The notes below the pieces were generated by a model, which worked only from the letters and a program-made list of their open reading frames with translations, was not told the DNA's origin and made no database searches. From NCBI RefSeq assembly GCF_004770155.1, contig NZ_RQFA01000048.1, forward strand, positions 62,001 through 126,000: a DNA stretch of 64,000 nucleotides, in the 5' to 3' direction. Position numbers and translations under genes: made by a program. Source of the stretch: Leptospira gomenensis. GTDB lineage: Bacteria > Spirochaetota > Leptospiria > Leptospirales > Leptospiraceae. Each line of letters starts with the position of its first letter. Position 1 is the first letter of the stretch. Positions 39,819 to 47,896 of the stretch are shown in pieces.

Positions 39819-40433
39819 ATGAGAATCGATCCTCGAACGATCGCCTGTTTTCTATTTTTCCAAAGTTGTTCCGTATTCGTGAAGACCGACTTTCCTACGT
39901 TTGCGCAAAAAGGGGCGGTTATCGACGAACGTAAAATATCGTATGAATTGATCGGCTGGCAGGAAGATTCGGATAGAAGGAACGTTTCCGAAATATTAAA
40001 AACTTTGCATATTTCCGGAGCTTTTTCCGAAATCAGCGTCCATACCAAATCGAAAAATCGAATAAAGATACAGATCATACTCGAAAAATCATCCGGCTAT
40101 TCGTTGTTATTCGGAGAGCAGACTCGACCTGTTTCGTGGATGATCGAACAGGAACCCGGAAGGTTTTCTCTTTACCTTCTCAATCGAATTTTTTCGGTTC
40201 AAACGTTCTTACTCGTACCCATACGACAAAAATACGAGGACCGAATCCTTTTCAAAGTATGGAAAAAAAACGAGAAGTTGCGCGAGTACTCGTATCCTAT
40301 TACGAAAACGCAATACATAGGCTGGGTTTCTCTGGGGTTAAGATTTTTCGACGATCGGGAGGAAATTCCGAAACTTTATTCCGACCTTACCAAGGACTTC
40401 ATTAGAAACGTCACGGAAGCGGCGCCGTTATGA
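39819..40433 (+). CDS. Putative lipoprotein, paralogue of the next gene
   Basis: This 204-residue protein begins with a short signal ending FLFFQSC, a plausible lipobox. The rest is unrecognised. Its second half (LLNRIFSVQTFLLVPIRQKY, then YSYPITKTQYIGWVSLGLRF) aligns with the second half of the following gene (LNFFLTLFTLGIAPYHVRSD, then LDQWRGWLTI). I take the ATG at 39819, just after the upstream stop; an in-frame GTG at 39798 would overlap that gene and spoil the signal peptide. It overlaps the next gene by 4 nt. Confidence 0.68.
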   Translation: MRIDPRTIACFLFFQSCSVFVKTDFPTFAQKGAVIDERKISYELIGWQEDSDRRNVSEILKTLHISGAFSEISVHTKSKNRIKIQIILEKSSGYSLLFGEQTRPVSWMIEQEPGRFSLYLLNRIFSVQTFLLVPIRQKYEDRILFKVWKKNEKLREYSYPITKTQYIGWVSLGLRFFDDREEIPKLYSDLTKDFIRNVTEAAPL

Positions 40434-40954
40434 AACTGAAATCGAGGTTACTCTGGATCATCTGCGTATCGCTCTTATTCGGGTGCGCTGCCTTCGTCAA
40501 TTCTCCGGAGACAAGGGAAAAATCGGGATCGATTCCTCCCAAAGGAAAGTTTAGAATCGAATTTACAGGATTCGAATATTATAAAAACGAAATGCAACTT
40601 TTGCGAATCGGATTGTGGAAAAAGGGATACGAAGAGGATCCTCGATCCGATTCCGTGTTGGAAATAGTATTGGAGGAGCTACAGCCTGAATACGCATATC
40701 CTATGATCCACCGTTTAAATTTTTTTCTCACCCTATTCACCCTCGGAATCGCCCCCTACCATGTCAGATCCGATCATAGGATCGTATATAGATTTTTTAC
40801 CGAAAACGGAATCTTACACGAATCGATCTACGACCTTTCTTTAGATCAGTGGAGAGGATGGTTAACGATTCCTATCATGCCCGTATTTTGGCCCTCTTCC
40901 TCTTTTGAAAAATCCGTTTTGCATTCGCTCGATCTATTGGAAGAAAATCGATGA
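40430..40954 (+). CDS. Putative lipoprotein, paralogue of the previous gene
   Basis: This 174-residue protein has a clear lipoprotein signal (LLWIICVSLLFGC). The mature part is not a family I can name. A hydrophobic stretch (FFLTLFTLGIAPYH) in the middle and a WRGWL motif near the C-terminus are shared in position with the preceding gene, so the two look like an old tandem duplication. It overlaps both neighbours by 4 nt and is clearly part of the run from 35.9 to 41.9 kb. It probably resides in the outer or inner membrane leaflet facing the periplasm. Confidence 0.72.
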   Translation: MKLKSRLLWIICVSLLFGCAAFVNSPETREKSGSIPPKGKFRIEFTGFEYYKNEMQLLRIGLWKKGYEEDPRSDSVLEIVLEELQPEYAYPMIHRLNFFLTLFTLGIAPYHVRSDHRIVYRFFTENGILHESIYDLSLDQWRGWLTIPIMPVFWPSSSFEKSVLHSLDLLEENR

Positions 40955-41898
40955 AACGAATACGTATCATTCATATTATCGCGGTTCAAATCGTATCGAT
41001 ATTTCTTCATTCGGATTGTACGCGAATCTGGAGGAAAAATTCATCCTCGATAGAGGAAGCGCAAAAACAAAATATAACCGTGGAAAACACTACGAGAACT
41101 TTTTTAATCCATACACCTATAAACGAAAGCAGAATCGCAAAACGCCCGTTAGTCATTATTCTCCACGGACGTCTCGGAAACGGTAGAATTATCATGCAGG
41201 ATTCAGGATTTAATTCGATCGCGGATCGGGAAAATTTCATCGCCGTTTATCCGGAGGGATTACAAAGGAGTTGGGCGGACGGACGCGGTGCCACTCCTTC
41301 CGACCGGGAAAACGTGGACGACGTACGATTTATCGAAACGCTTATCGACCATCTCGTAGAAAAATTTTCCGCATCCCGAGAGAATGTTTTCATCGTAGGT
41401 CATTCGAACGGCGGTTTTATGACTCAGAGAATACTGATCGAAATGCCGAAACGGTTCCGCGCGGGAGCGAGCGTCGCATCCCAAATTTCGGAATACGTTT
41501 TGAAAAATTTCCGTCCCGATTCTCCGGTTTCAGTCGCCTTCCTTAACGGCACCGAAGATCCGATCGTTCCGTATTACGGCGGTTATGTGAGAGACGGAGG
41601 CGAAATTCTAAGCGTGGATGAATCGGTCAGCAGATGGCTTGAATGGAATTCCTGTAAAAATTCCGCCGCGTTAAAAATCAAAGACGAAACGGACGACGAT
41701 ACACGTCTTGAAATGCGCTCCTACGGTGATTGCGCCGAAAATACGGAAGTACGTCAATATCGGATCGTCGGTGCGGGACACAATTGGCCTGGAACAAATA
41801 GAAAAATTCCTTTTGTTAACATGGGGAAACCCACTCGCGAATTAAACACCGCCGAGGAGATCTGGTCTTTTTTCAAAACGAAATTAAAAACGGAATAA
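40951..41898 (+). CDS. PHB-depolymerase/feruloyl-esterase-like lipoprotein
   Basis: This 315-residue esterase of the LpqC/polyhydroxybutyrate depolymerase group starts with a signal that ends near LHSDC, a possible lipidation site. Catalytic elements are the oxyanion region LVIILHGRLGNGR, the nucleophile elbow IVGHSNGGFMTQR, the acid in FLNGTEDPIVPYYGG and the His in VGAGHNWPG. Related enzymes hydrolyse polyesters or plant phenolic esters; the real substrate here is unknown. It lies 4 nt into the preceding lipoprotein gene and ends the run. It should act outside the cytosol. Confidence 0.85.
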   Translation: MKRIRIIHIIAVQIVSIFLHSDCTRIWRKNSSSIEEAQKQNITVENTTRTFLIHTPINESRIAKRPLVIILHGRLGNGRIIMQDSGFNSIADRENFIAVYPEGLQRSWADGRGATPSDRENVDDVRFIETLIDHLVEKFSASRENVFIVGHSNGGFMTQRILIEMPKRFRAGASVASQISEYVLKNFRPDSPVSVAFLNGTEDPIVPYYGGYVRDGGEILSVDESVSRWLEWNSCKNSAALKIKDETDDDTRLEMRSYGDCAENTEVRQYRIVGAGHNWPGTNRKIPFVNMGKPTRELNTAEEIWSFFKTKLKTE

Positions 41899-41979
41899 AC
41901 GAAAAAGAATTATTTCGTTTTATTCGATCGGTAAATTTCTTTCTCGAAACGTATGATGTATAACTATATTTAGGAGAAT

Positions 41980-42378
41980 ATGATGAAAAAAATCTTTTCA
42001 GTCGTCACTTTTCTTTTTTACTCCGTTCTCTTCTCCGTTTTTTCCGAAGACGGTTCCGTTTTTCAAAACGATCTAAATTCACTGATGAATTCTTTGGAGG
42101 TATGCCAGTGCAAATTCATCCGAAACGGATCCGAGCACGATCCCAAGGAAGCGAGGGAACACATGGAACGAAAGCTCAAAGCGGCAGAAGGTAGAATCGG
42201 AAATATCTCCGACTTTATCGAACATATCGCCTCGAAGTCCAGTATTTCCGGAAAACCTTATCTGGTTCGTTTGAAAGACGGCAAAACCGTGGAGGCGAAA
42301 CTATGGCTTACGGAAAAATGGAAAGAAATTTCGGAAGCGAAAAATCCTTCCAAAAAACCGGAAAAAAGGAAAAAATAA
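41980..42378 (+). CDS. DUF5329 family exported protein
   Basis: This 132-residue protein has a signal peptide (IFSVVTFLFYSVLFSVFS) and a mature domain matching DUF5329. The markers are CQCKFIRNGSEHDPKEAREH, then ISDFIEHIASKSSISGKPYL and a C-terminal VEAKLWL. The function of this family is unknown. The two cysteines in CQC could form a disulphide outside the cytosol. The C-terminus is Lys-rich. A ribosome binding site AGGAG stands 6-8 nt upstream. It is monocistronic as far as visible. Confidence 0.82.
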   Translation: MMKKIFSVVTFLFYSVLFSVFSEDGSVFQNDLNSLMNSLEVCQCKFIRNGSEHDPKEAREHMERKLKAAEGRIGNISDFIEHIASKSSISGKPYLVRLKDGKTVEAKLWLTEKWKEISEAKNPSKKPEKRKK

Positions 42379-42515
42379 TTTTCGATTTAATATTCCATTT
42401 TTCTAAAATTAAAGTTTAAGGTCTGTTCCGATCTAAATCCAGAGAATCGACCCTGTAATGAAAATTTAATATTCTCTTAATTGAATCCTTACCTTCATTC
42501 GGGTATTCTACCGAT

Positions 42516-43760
42516 ATGAGATCCCGTTTCGAATTCGAATCCTCGATTCCGTCGAAAGAAAAAAGATTTTTCCGAATCATCGTGGTAACGGAAACGTATT
42601 TTCCCGAGATAAACGGGGTCGCCAAAACGTTATATCGTATGGTAAACGATCTCGTAGATGAAGGAAACGAAGTCATACTTTTTCGTCCTAAACAAGGCTT
42701 AAAGGATTACGCGCGTAGCCGAAGCGGATATAAGGAAATCCTTATGTCGGGATGTAGAATTCCCATGTATTCGGACATGCGTTTCGGATTTCCGGCCAGG
42801 CAGACTTTAAAGCGACATTTCGAGCGCGAAAAACCGGACATCATTCACGTAATTACGGAAGGACCGCTCGGTTGGTCGGCGGTTTGCGCGGCTCGAGATT
42901 CGGGAATTCCAGTGGTCAGCGATTTCAGAACGAACTTCCATTCGTATACAAATTATTATCGATTGGGTTTCGCCCGTATTTTGGTGGAAAATTATTTAAA
43001 ACGACTTCACAATCGCACCGCGATAACGCTCACTCCATCCCAGGATGTAGCGGATCTCCTTTCCAAAAAAGGGTACGGTAACGTTAGACGCGTTTCAAGA
43101 GGAATCGACACGGAATTATTCCATCCTGCCAAAAGAGACCGGCAACTTAGAAAAAGTTGGGGGATTTCGGACGAACAATTAACCGTAATCTACGTCGGCA
43201 GAATCGCAGCGGAAAAAAACGTAACCCTCGCCGTAAGAACTTTCCGCAAAATCCAGGAATCGCATCCCGAAGCAAAGATGATTCTCGTCGGCGATGGGCC
43301 TAAAAAAAATACATTAGAAAAATCGAATTCAGATTTGATTTTTGTCGGATTAAAAACGGGCGAAGAGCTTGCAAAACATTACGCGTCCGGAGACCTGTTC
43401 CTATTTCCCAGTATGACGGAAACTTTCGGAAACGTAGTGTTAGAAGCTATGGCTAGCGGATTACCCGTGGTGGCCTACGATTACGCAGCCGCCGGCTGTT
43501 ACGTCCAACACGGAATTTCCGGTTTTTTACCCGGCTTCGGAAATGATCAGGAATTCGTCGATATGTCCTGTGTTCTCGCCGGAAACTCCGTTCTTAGAAA
43601 AAGGATACGCGACAAGGCGAGAAGAATCGCTATGAATTGCACATGGGAAAAGGTGACCTGCGCTCTGCGGGATATTTACGGGGAATTCTCTCTTCCTATT
43701 AACGGAAATACTAAAGCGAAACAAATCGTTTTTCCTGCGTTGCGAATCGCTGAAACCTGA
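42516..43760 (+). CDS. Glycosyltransferase family 4 (mannosyltransferase-like)
   Basis: This 414-residue GT-B enzyme resembles MgtA/PimB/SqdX-type transferases. The start IIVVTETYFPEINGVAKTLY is typical of that subgroup. It continues with KPDIIHVITEGPLGWSAVCA, SDFRTNFHSYTNYYRLGF, VSRGIDTELFHPAKRD, VIYVGRIAAEKNVTLAVRTF and MTETFGNVVLEAMASGLPVV. It probably adds mannose or glucose to a membrane lipid or glycan from the cytosolic side. No ribosome binding site is obvious before the ATG. Its stop lies 3 nt from the stop of the converging CBS gene. Confidence 0.87.
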   Translation: MRSRFEFESSIPSKEKRFFRIIVVTETYFPEINGVAKTLYRMVNDLVDEGNEVILFRPKQGLKDYARSRSGYKEILMSGCRIPMYSDMRFGFPARQTLKRHFEREKPDIIHVITEGPLGWSAVCAARDSGIPVVSDFRTNFHSYTNYYRLGFARILVENYLKRLHNRTAITLTPSQDVADLLSKKGYGNVRRVSRGIDTELFHPAKRDRQLRKSWGISDEQLTVIYVGRIAAEKNVTLAVRTFRKIQESHPEAKMILVGDGPKKNTLEKSNSDLIFVGLKTGEELAKHYASGDLFLFPSMTETFGNVVLEAMASGLPVVAYDYAAAGCYVQHGISGFLPGFGNDQEFVDMSCVLAGNSVLRKRIRDKARRIAMNCTWEKVTCALRDIYGEFSLPINGNTKAKQIVFPALRIAET

Positions 43761-43763
43761 CTA

Positions 43764-44225
43764 CTATAGATCCGCAGGGACTGCAAGAATCTCCTTTAAC
43801 AGATCTTTCGAAGTCACGATCCCCGCTATCTCTCCGTTATCGTGCATCACTGGAAGACAGGATATTTTATAACGAAGCATCAACTCGGCAGCATGACGAA
43901 CGCTTTGATCTTCTTTGACAGTAATCAGAAACGAACTCATAATTTGGGATGCTGTTTTGGAAAGTATCAATTCGTCCTGAACACGTTCCATTCTCGTTCC
44001 GATAAACGGGCTGACGAATTTCAGATAATCGCGATCGGAAAGAACTCCGACTAATCGTTTTTGATCGTCTATCACTAAAAGATGATGGAATTCCAGCTTA
44101 TCAAAAATGTTTCCCACTCGCGCAATGGAATCTTTTTCGTTTACGGTGAAGATTCGTTTAGTCATAAGTTGTTTAAGAGGTTTATTCGTTTCCATTAAAA
44201 TCGAAACTGTTTCCCCTCCCGTCAC
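43764..44225 (-). CDS. CBS-domain pair protein
   Basis: This 153-residue protein consists almost wholly of two CBS repeats: KRIFTVNEKDSIARVGNIFD to LVGVLSDRDYLKFVSPFI, and SFLITVKEDQSVRHAAELML to IAGIVTSKDLLKEILAV. CBS pairs bind adenine nucleotides and act as energy or redox sensors that regulate partner proteins. No effector domain is attached, so the partner is unknown. It converges on the glycosyltransferase gene with only 3 nt between the two stop codons, leaving no room for separate terminators. Confidence 0.88.
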   Translation of the reverse strand: MTGGETVSILMETNKPLKQLMTKRIFTVNEKDSIARVGNIFDKLEFHHLLVIDDQKRLVGVLSDRDYLKFVSPFIGTRMERVQDELILSKTASQIMSSFLITVKEDQSVRHAAELMLRYKISCLPVMHDNGEIAGIVTSKDLLKEILAVPADL

Positions 44226-44583
44226 CGAAAAGAAAAATTTGCAACGTCGTTATATCCTGAGTAACGAATCGAAAAAAAAATCGGACGAGACTTTTTTTTC
44301 TTGTACTTTATCAGCTCTTTCTATAATGACTGGGCAATTCCAAGGCAAGGAGAAGATTGCCTATGAATTTATCCTCGAATCGATTTTTGCGGAAAAAGGA
44401 CTTTTTTAGAAGGGAAGAGCTCCGTCAAAAACGGATCAGTTCCCTTCGTATTTCAGGCTTTCAATGTAAAGTCCGAAAATACGCCAGAAGGAATCGAGGA
44501 AGGGAAAAGAGAATTCTCTGACTTTTTAAAACGAAGGAGTTTTCCTTCGTATCATCTCGAAATCCGAATAAGGAATTAAGAAC
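44226..44583. other. 358-nt gap with two inverted repeats
   Basis: No convincing gene is seen. A nested hairpin lies at 44409-44447: outer arms GAAGGGAA/TTCCCTTC, inner arms TCCGT/ACGGA with loop CAAAA. A second perfect 8-bp hairpin, ACGAAGGA/TCCTTCGT with a GTTT loop, lies at 44531-44550. Neither is followed by a proper U-tract on the plus strand. A 52-codon basic frame at 44363-44521 is possible but poorly supported. Confidence 0.4.
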
Positions 44584-44940
44584 ATGTCCGAATCGATCAT
44601 CGTCAGTCTTTATTTTATGGCGACACTCTACGTTCTCGCAGGAATCCTTCACTTCGTTTTGCCGAAGTTTTATCTTAGGATAATACCTCCTTATATTCCG
44701 TATCCAAAGTTCGTAGTTTATCTGAGCGGCTTGATCGAAATCATTTTGGGGGCGGCGTTACTTTTTCCTGAAACGAGAAGATTGGGCGCTTGGGGAATCA
44801 TCCTGCTTTTGATCGCGGTTTTTCCTGCAAACATATATCATTTTCAATCCAGAAGAAAAAAAGATCCCCCGAAATGGGTCTTATTGTTAAGGCTTCCCTT
44901 GCAATTCGCCCTTATATACTGGGCATACTTATTCGTATGA
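44584..44940 (+). CDS. DoxX-like small membrane protein
   Basis: This 118-residue protein has four predicted membrane helices, starting SLYFMATLYVLAGILHFVLP, then a conserved-looking loop YLRIIPPYIPYPKFVVYLSG, GLIEIILGAALLFPETRR and LRLPLQFALIYWAYLFV. Layout and loop motif fit the DoxX/DoxX-like family of inner-membrane proteins, some tied to sulphur or redox metabolism. The exact role here is unknown. It is a single gene between two hairpins upstream and a convergent OmpA gene. Confidence 0.78.
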   Translation: MSESIIVSLYFMATLYVLAGILHFVLPKFYLRIIPPYIPYPKFVVYLSGLIEIILGAALLFPETRRLGAWGIILLLIAVFPANIYHFQSRRKKDPPKWVLLLRLPLQFALIYWAYLFV

Positions 44941-44972
44941 TTTAGAGTTATTTAATATTCTATTTTACTCAT

Positions 44973-45650
44973 TCAGTTCGAATACTTTCTTAATTCTTCC
45001 ATACCAGGGAGATTGGAAAGGTCCGGCACGATTACGATTTCGATACGGCGGTTAGCGGCCCTATTTTCTGGAGAATTGTTCGGAACCGCAGGTCTGGAAG
45101 CTCCCATACTAGCCGCGCTGATCCTTCCCTCCGGCATTCCCGCTTTGACCATGGTGTGCAACACGTTAAGCGCCCTTGAAGACGCTAATTCCCAGTTGGT
45201 ATAACCTTTGATTCCGGTCGGAGTGTCGTCCGTATGACCTTCGATCTGAAAACGTTTTCCTTCCAACGACGCGAGTAAAACGGTAACTTCCCGGATCGCG
45301 GCAACACCAGCAGGAGAAAGAAATGCGGAACCTACAGGAAAAAGAATATCGGAGGAAAGGACTACTACCATTCTCCCATCTATGATTTTGATCTTAAGTT
45401 TTCCCGAATCAATCATCGATCGAAACGCGTCCATCAATCCCTTATAATCTCGAATTCTTTGCTCCGATTCTTCCTGAATGCGTTTTAATTCCTCCAAAGA
45501 TCGGGAGAGTCCCTCTTTTTCGCTAAGAATTCTTAAGTTATCCAGTTTGGAATCTTCGTAAGCCTTAAGTAGAGAATCGTATTTCGAATTCGATACACAA
45601 TTATCGAAGAGAAGAAAAATAAAAATGATAAAAGCGATCTTTGATTTCAT
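44973..45650 (-). CDS. OmpA/MotB-type lipoprotein with coiled coil
   Basis: This 225-residue protein has a lipoprotein signal (IIFIFLLFDNC). A coiled-coil stretch follows at residues about 30-75 (LLKAYEDSKLDNLRILSEKE, LEELKRIQEESEQRIRDY). From about residue 95 it has an OmpA domain (ILFPVGSAFLSPAGVAAIRE, QIEGHTDDTPTGIKGYTNWE, LASSRALNVLHTMVKAG, NRAANRRIEIVIVPDL). The FELNS-like and GHTDD motifs bind the peptide of peptidoglycan. It likely links the outer membrane to the wall at a distance set by the coiled coil. Confidence 0.9.
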   Translation of the reverse strand: MKSKIAFIIFIFLLFDNCVSNSKYDSLLKAYEDSKLDNLRILSEKEGLSRSLEELKRIQEESEQRIRDYKGLMDAFRSMIDSGKLKIKIIDGRMVVVLSSDILFPVGSAFLSPAGVAAIREVTVLLASLEGKRFQIEGHTDDTPTGIKGYTNWELASSRALNVLHTMVKAGMPEGRISAASMGASRPAVPNNSPENRAANRRIEIVIVPDLSNLPGMEELRKYSN

Positions 45651-45781
45651 CGGGTTCCGCCAAAATAGGTTGTTACTTTAAATGTCGGCTTTCGAGAAAA
45701 AAACAAAAGAGTCGGAATCGAGAATAAAAAAATCTTTTCATCAAGTAAATCCTCGAGTACATTAGATGGAAAGAGAACAAA

Positions 45782-46459
45782 ATGAAATCTATGCCCTCTA
45801 AAATACGCAAAATTCCGGTCTTATTCGTCCTTTTTTCGATTTTTCAAATTGGCGTTCCGATTACGTCGCAGGAAAAAACGCCAGCGGGAACTTCGTTTTC
45901 CGGAAAAGGTGTCGAAGAAAAAAAAGAACTGAAAGCCTATTTGGAAGAAGTAAGAAGAAACCTTCGCGACTCGGGATACAGCGTCGAAAAAAAACATCAG
46001 TTCAACGGTGCGGTCTTTAAAGGTAACTCGGTCATTTATAAAATTCATCTACCTTCGATTTCGGAAGAAGGAACTCAAAAATACAAACTGGGAATCGGTC
46101 TCGCGCACGACGATGCGGCTCATGCCTTTTTAGTCCAAATTTATAAGAGTGATAAGAAGGACCGCAAAGTAGCCCCACTTTTTTCGGCGTATGCGGATCC
46201 GGTGTTCTTTTATGAATTCGATTATACCAGTTCGGGAAATCATTTTTTAGTGGAAGTGACCTTGGAGGATTCTTCGTTAAACGTCGCCAACTTTGAACTT
46301 TTGTTTAGCACTTTAGTCACTTTTCAGGAGAATAAGAATAGGAAAGAGAATAAAGGTCAGTATAATCCGAATCAAAACAACCCTGGCTTCGGTCCGTCTC
46401 CCTCGATACTTCCCAACGATACTAGAAATTATTTCGAGGTTTTTAAAAAAGAATTTTGA
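45782..46459 (+). CDS. Hypothetical exported protein
   Basis: This 225-residue protein has a signal peptide (IPVLFVLFSIFQIGVPITSQ) and no lipobox. The mature part alternates strands (FNGAVFKGNSVIYKIHLPSI, KYKLGIGLAHDDAAHAFLVQ), suggesting a beta-rich fold. A low-complexity Asn/Gly/Pro tail precedes a Phe-rich end (YFEVFKKEF). I do not recognise a family. The open frame, signal peptide and purine-rich ribosome binding site support it as real. It is transcribed divergently from the OmpA gene. Confidence 0.7.
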   Translation: MKSMPSKIRKIPVLFVLFSIFQIGVPITSQEKTPAGTSFSGKGVEEKKELKAYLEEVRRNLRDSGYSVEKKHQFNGAVFKGNSVIYKIHLPSISEEGTQKYKLGIGLAHDDAAHAFLVQIYKSDKKDRKVAPLFSAYADPVFFYEFDYTSSGNHFLVEVTLEDSSLNVANFELLFSTLVTFQENKNRKENKGQYNPNQNNPGFGPSPSILPNDTRNYFEVFKKEF

Positions 46460-46551
46460 CGTTTGAACGATAGAATATTAAGATATTTGAAAAAATAAAG
46501 CCTTAGGACCGAACCGACCCATAAAAAGGTCTTAGGGCCGGAGCCAAGCAA

Positions 46552-47145
46552 GTGTTAAGAAAAGACGGAAGTCCCCTGTATCCTCTGAACAGGGAATATA
46601 AAAATTCTCGTGAAAGAATTTTAGAAGGGGCTGCGATCGCGTTTTCTAGAAAAGGATTTCACGGAACATCGTTGAGAGAAATTAGCAAAGAATGCGGGTT
46701 AGAACAACCGAGCATTTATCACCATTTCCAGTCCAAGGAAAATCTGTTTAGAAAAGCGCTCGTCGCAACTCATCTTCTTATTTTAAACGAAATTAGAAGA
46801 AGGATTGTACGCGATCAAGGCCTAAACGTGGAGGTCGTTTCCATCTTTAAAGCCGTCGCCACAACCGCGAAGGAATATCCGGATAAGGCGCGACTTCCTT
46901 TCAGTTTGATTTATTCCGCACCGGTAAATCTGCAAAACGAATATACGGAGCGTTACGGAAGCCAATATAGGAGATTGCTCGAAGTGGCTTTCGAACGTAA
47001 CGGTTCTATTATCCGCCAAGAGGAAAAACTTTCTCTTTGTGTGGATCTACTCCACAGCCTCGTTTTGGCCTGCTCCGTGGAAGCCCTGTATTTGGATCGG
47101 GTCCAAGGTTTAGAGAATCGAGTCGGTTTGATTTTGGGGATTTAG
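46552..47145 (+). CDS. TetR/AcrR-family transcriptional regulator
   Basis: This 197-residue repressor starts at GTG with GGAG 8 nt upstream. The N-terminal helix-turn-helix is clear: SRERILEGAAIAFSRKGFHG, TSLREISKECGLEQPSIYHH and FQSKENLFRKAL. The C-terminal ligand-binding part is variable, as usual. Just upstream, the direct repeat CTTAGGACCG / CTTAGGGCCG (46502 and 46531) is a possible binding site, though TetR operators are usually inverted. No clear target gene is adjacent. Its stop codon overlaps by one base the copy of a dispersed 15-bp motif that follows. Confidence 0.88.
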   Translation: MLRKDGSPLYPLNREYKNSRERILEGAAIAFSRKGFHGTSLREISKECGLEQPSIYHHFQSKENLFRKALVATHLLILNEIRRRIVRDQGLNVEVVSIFKAVATTAKEYPDKARLPFSLIYSAPVNLQNEYTERYGSQYRRLLEVAFERNGSIIRQEEKLSLCVDLLHSLVLACSVEALYLDRVQGLENRVGLILGI

Positions 47146-47159
47146 GTCGGAACTCCGGA
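47145..47159 (+). repeat. Dispersed 15-bp motif, copy 1 (GGTCGGAACTCCGGA)
   Basis: The exact 15-mer GGTCGGAACTCCGGA begins at the last base of the TetR stop codon. The same 15-mer recurs exactly at 48900-48914 (plus) and 50138-50152 (minus). A variant, GGTCGGAGCTCCGCA, lies at 47242-47256. Confidence 0.85.
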
Positions 47160-47218
47160 GTAACCCAATTCGACGGAACAAATTCAGTCGTTTTTTCGTC
47201 GTATTGGGTTACTCCGGA
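47154..47218. repeat. 22-bp near-perfect inverted repeat
   Basis: The left arm at 47154-47175 and the right arm at 47197-47218 are reverse complements with one mismatch, separated by 21 nt. The outer halves read TCCGGAGTAACCCAAT. The loop contains a T-run (47191-47196). The hairpin starts 9 nt after the TetR stop and overlaps the dispersed 15-bp motif. No U-tract follows on the plus strand. Confidence 0.9.
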
Positions 47219-47241
47219 TTCGTCGGTGAAAGTCGTGTTGT

Positions 47242-47256
47242 GGTCGGAGCTCCGCA
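47242..47256 (+). repeat. Variant of the dispersed 15-bp motif
   Basis: GGTCGGAGCTCCGCA differs from the motif at two positions and contains the perfect palindrome CGGAGCTCCG. It lies between the inverted repeat and the DUF1564 gene. Confidence 0.55.
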
Positions 47257-47311
47257 CAAAAAAAATTCCGTTTTATGATCCGCCGGAACGTGTCCGAGAA
47301 CCGATTTCGGT

Positions 47312-47788
47312 ATGAACCAAAAAAGAAAATTCACCCACGAACGGCAATTTCGAAAAAAACGTTTCACGGCCGATCTGTATATTCCGAAAGAACTTTATTC
47401 ATATGCGATTGTCAAAATTAAGAAGAACAAAAATCTGACGACCTATCTCAGTCTTCTTCTTAAAAATTATAAAACAACAACGCTAAGAACGCAAAAACCG
47501 CATAAAAGCGATAGAACCCTTTATCAAAAAGGGTCTCAATCATTGATTCGATTTTCATTTCGTCCGGAAAATTTGGATTGGGCTGAATTACGGGCCATAG
47601 CGCGTTATCTTGGAATTTCAATGTGTAAGACATTCATTTTACTTATGGAAACCGAAAAACAAGAGGGTACGAAAAAACGAAATCCTTTGGGAAAGCAATA
47701 CCGAAATAGAATTCGAATCGTGAGTCTTGTCCAAAAATTCTTCGTGAAAGGAAATCGAATCGATTTTGAACTAATCTCGGATTGGTGA
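47312..47788 (+). CDS. DUF1564 family protein
   Basis: This 158-residue basic protein matches DUF1564, a family I know from Leptospira. The markers are a start with DLYIPKELYSYAIVKIKK, then TYLSLLLKNYKT, a central IRFSFRPENLDWAELRAIAR and YLGISMCKTFILLMETE. The layout suggests a ribbon-helix-helix-like DNA-binding protein, but that is an inference. Members are often found in accessory regions and near toxin-antitoxin-like genes. Here it stands downstream of the inverted repeat. The C-terminus (NRIRIVSLVQKFFVKGNRID) is longer than I expect for the family. Confidence 0.78.
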   Translation: MNQKRKFTHERQFRKKRFTADLYIPKELYSYAIVKIKKNKNLTTYLSLLLKNYKTTTLRTQKPHKSDRTLYQKGSQSLIRFSFRPENLDWAELRAIARYLGISMCKTFILLMETEKQEGTKKRNPLGKQYRNRIRIVSLVQKFFVKGNRIDFELISDW

Positions 47789-47896
47789 ACAAAAAAATCG
47801 AAAGAAAGGTAAATATGTTGATAAAAACCATTTTTACATTTTAAAATAAGAATTCGAATCATAAAATAAAAACCAGTTTAACAAAGTAGCGGAACT

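Noticed and set aside
44363..44521. Basic 52-codon ORF with AAGGAG upstream
   Set aside because: The spacing to the ATG is long, the composition is extreme (Arg/Lys-rich) and it crosses the nested hairpin, so chance is more likely.
46501..46545. TetR operator upstream of the TetR gene
   Set aside because: Only a direct repeat (CTTAGGACCG / CTTAGGGCCG) is present, not the inverted repeat expected; noted under the gene but not called as a site.
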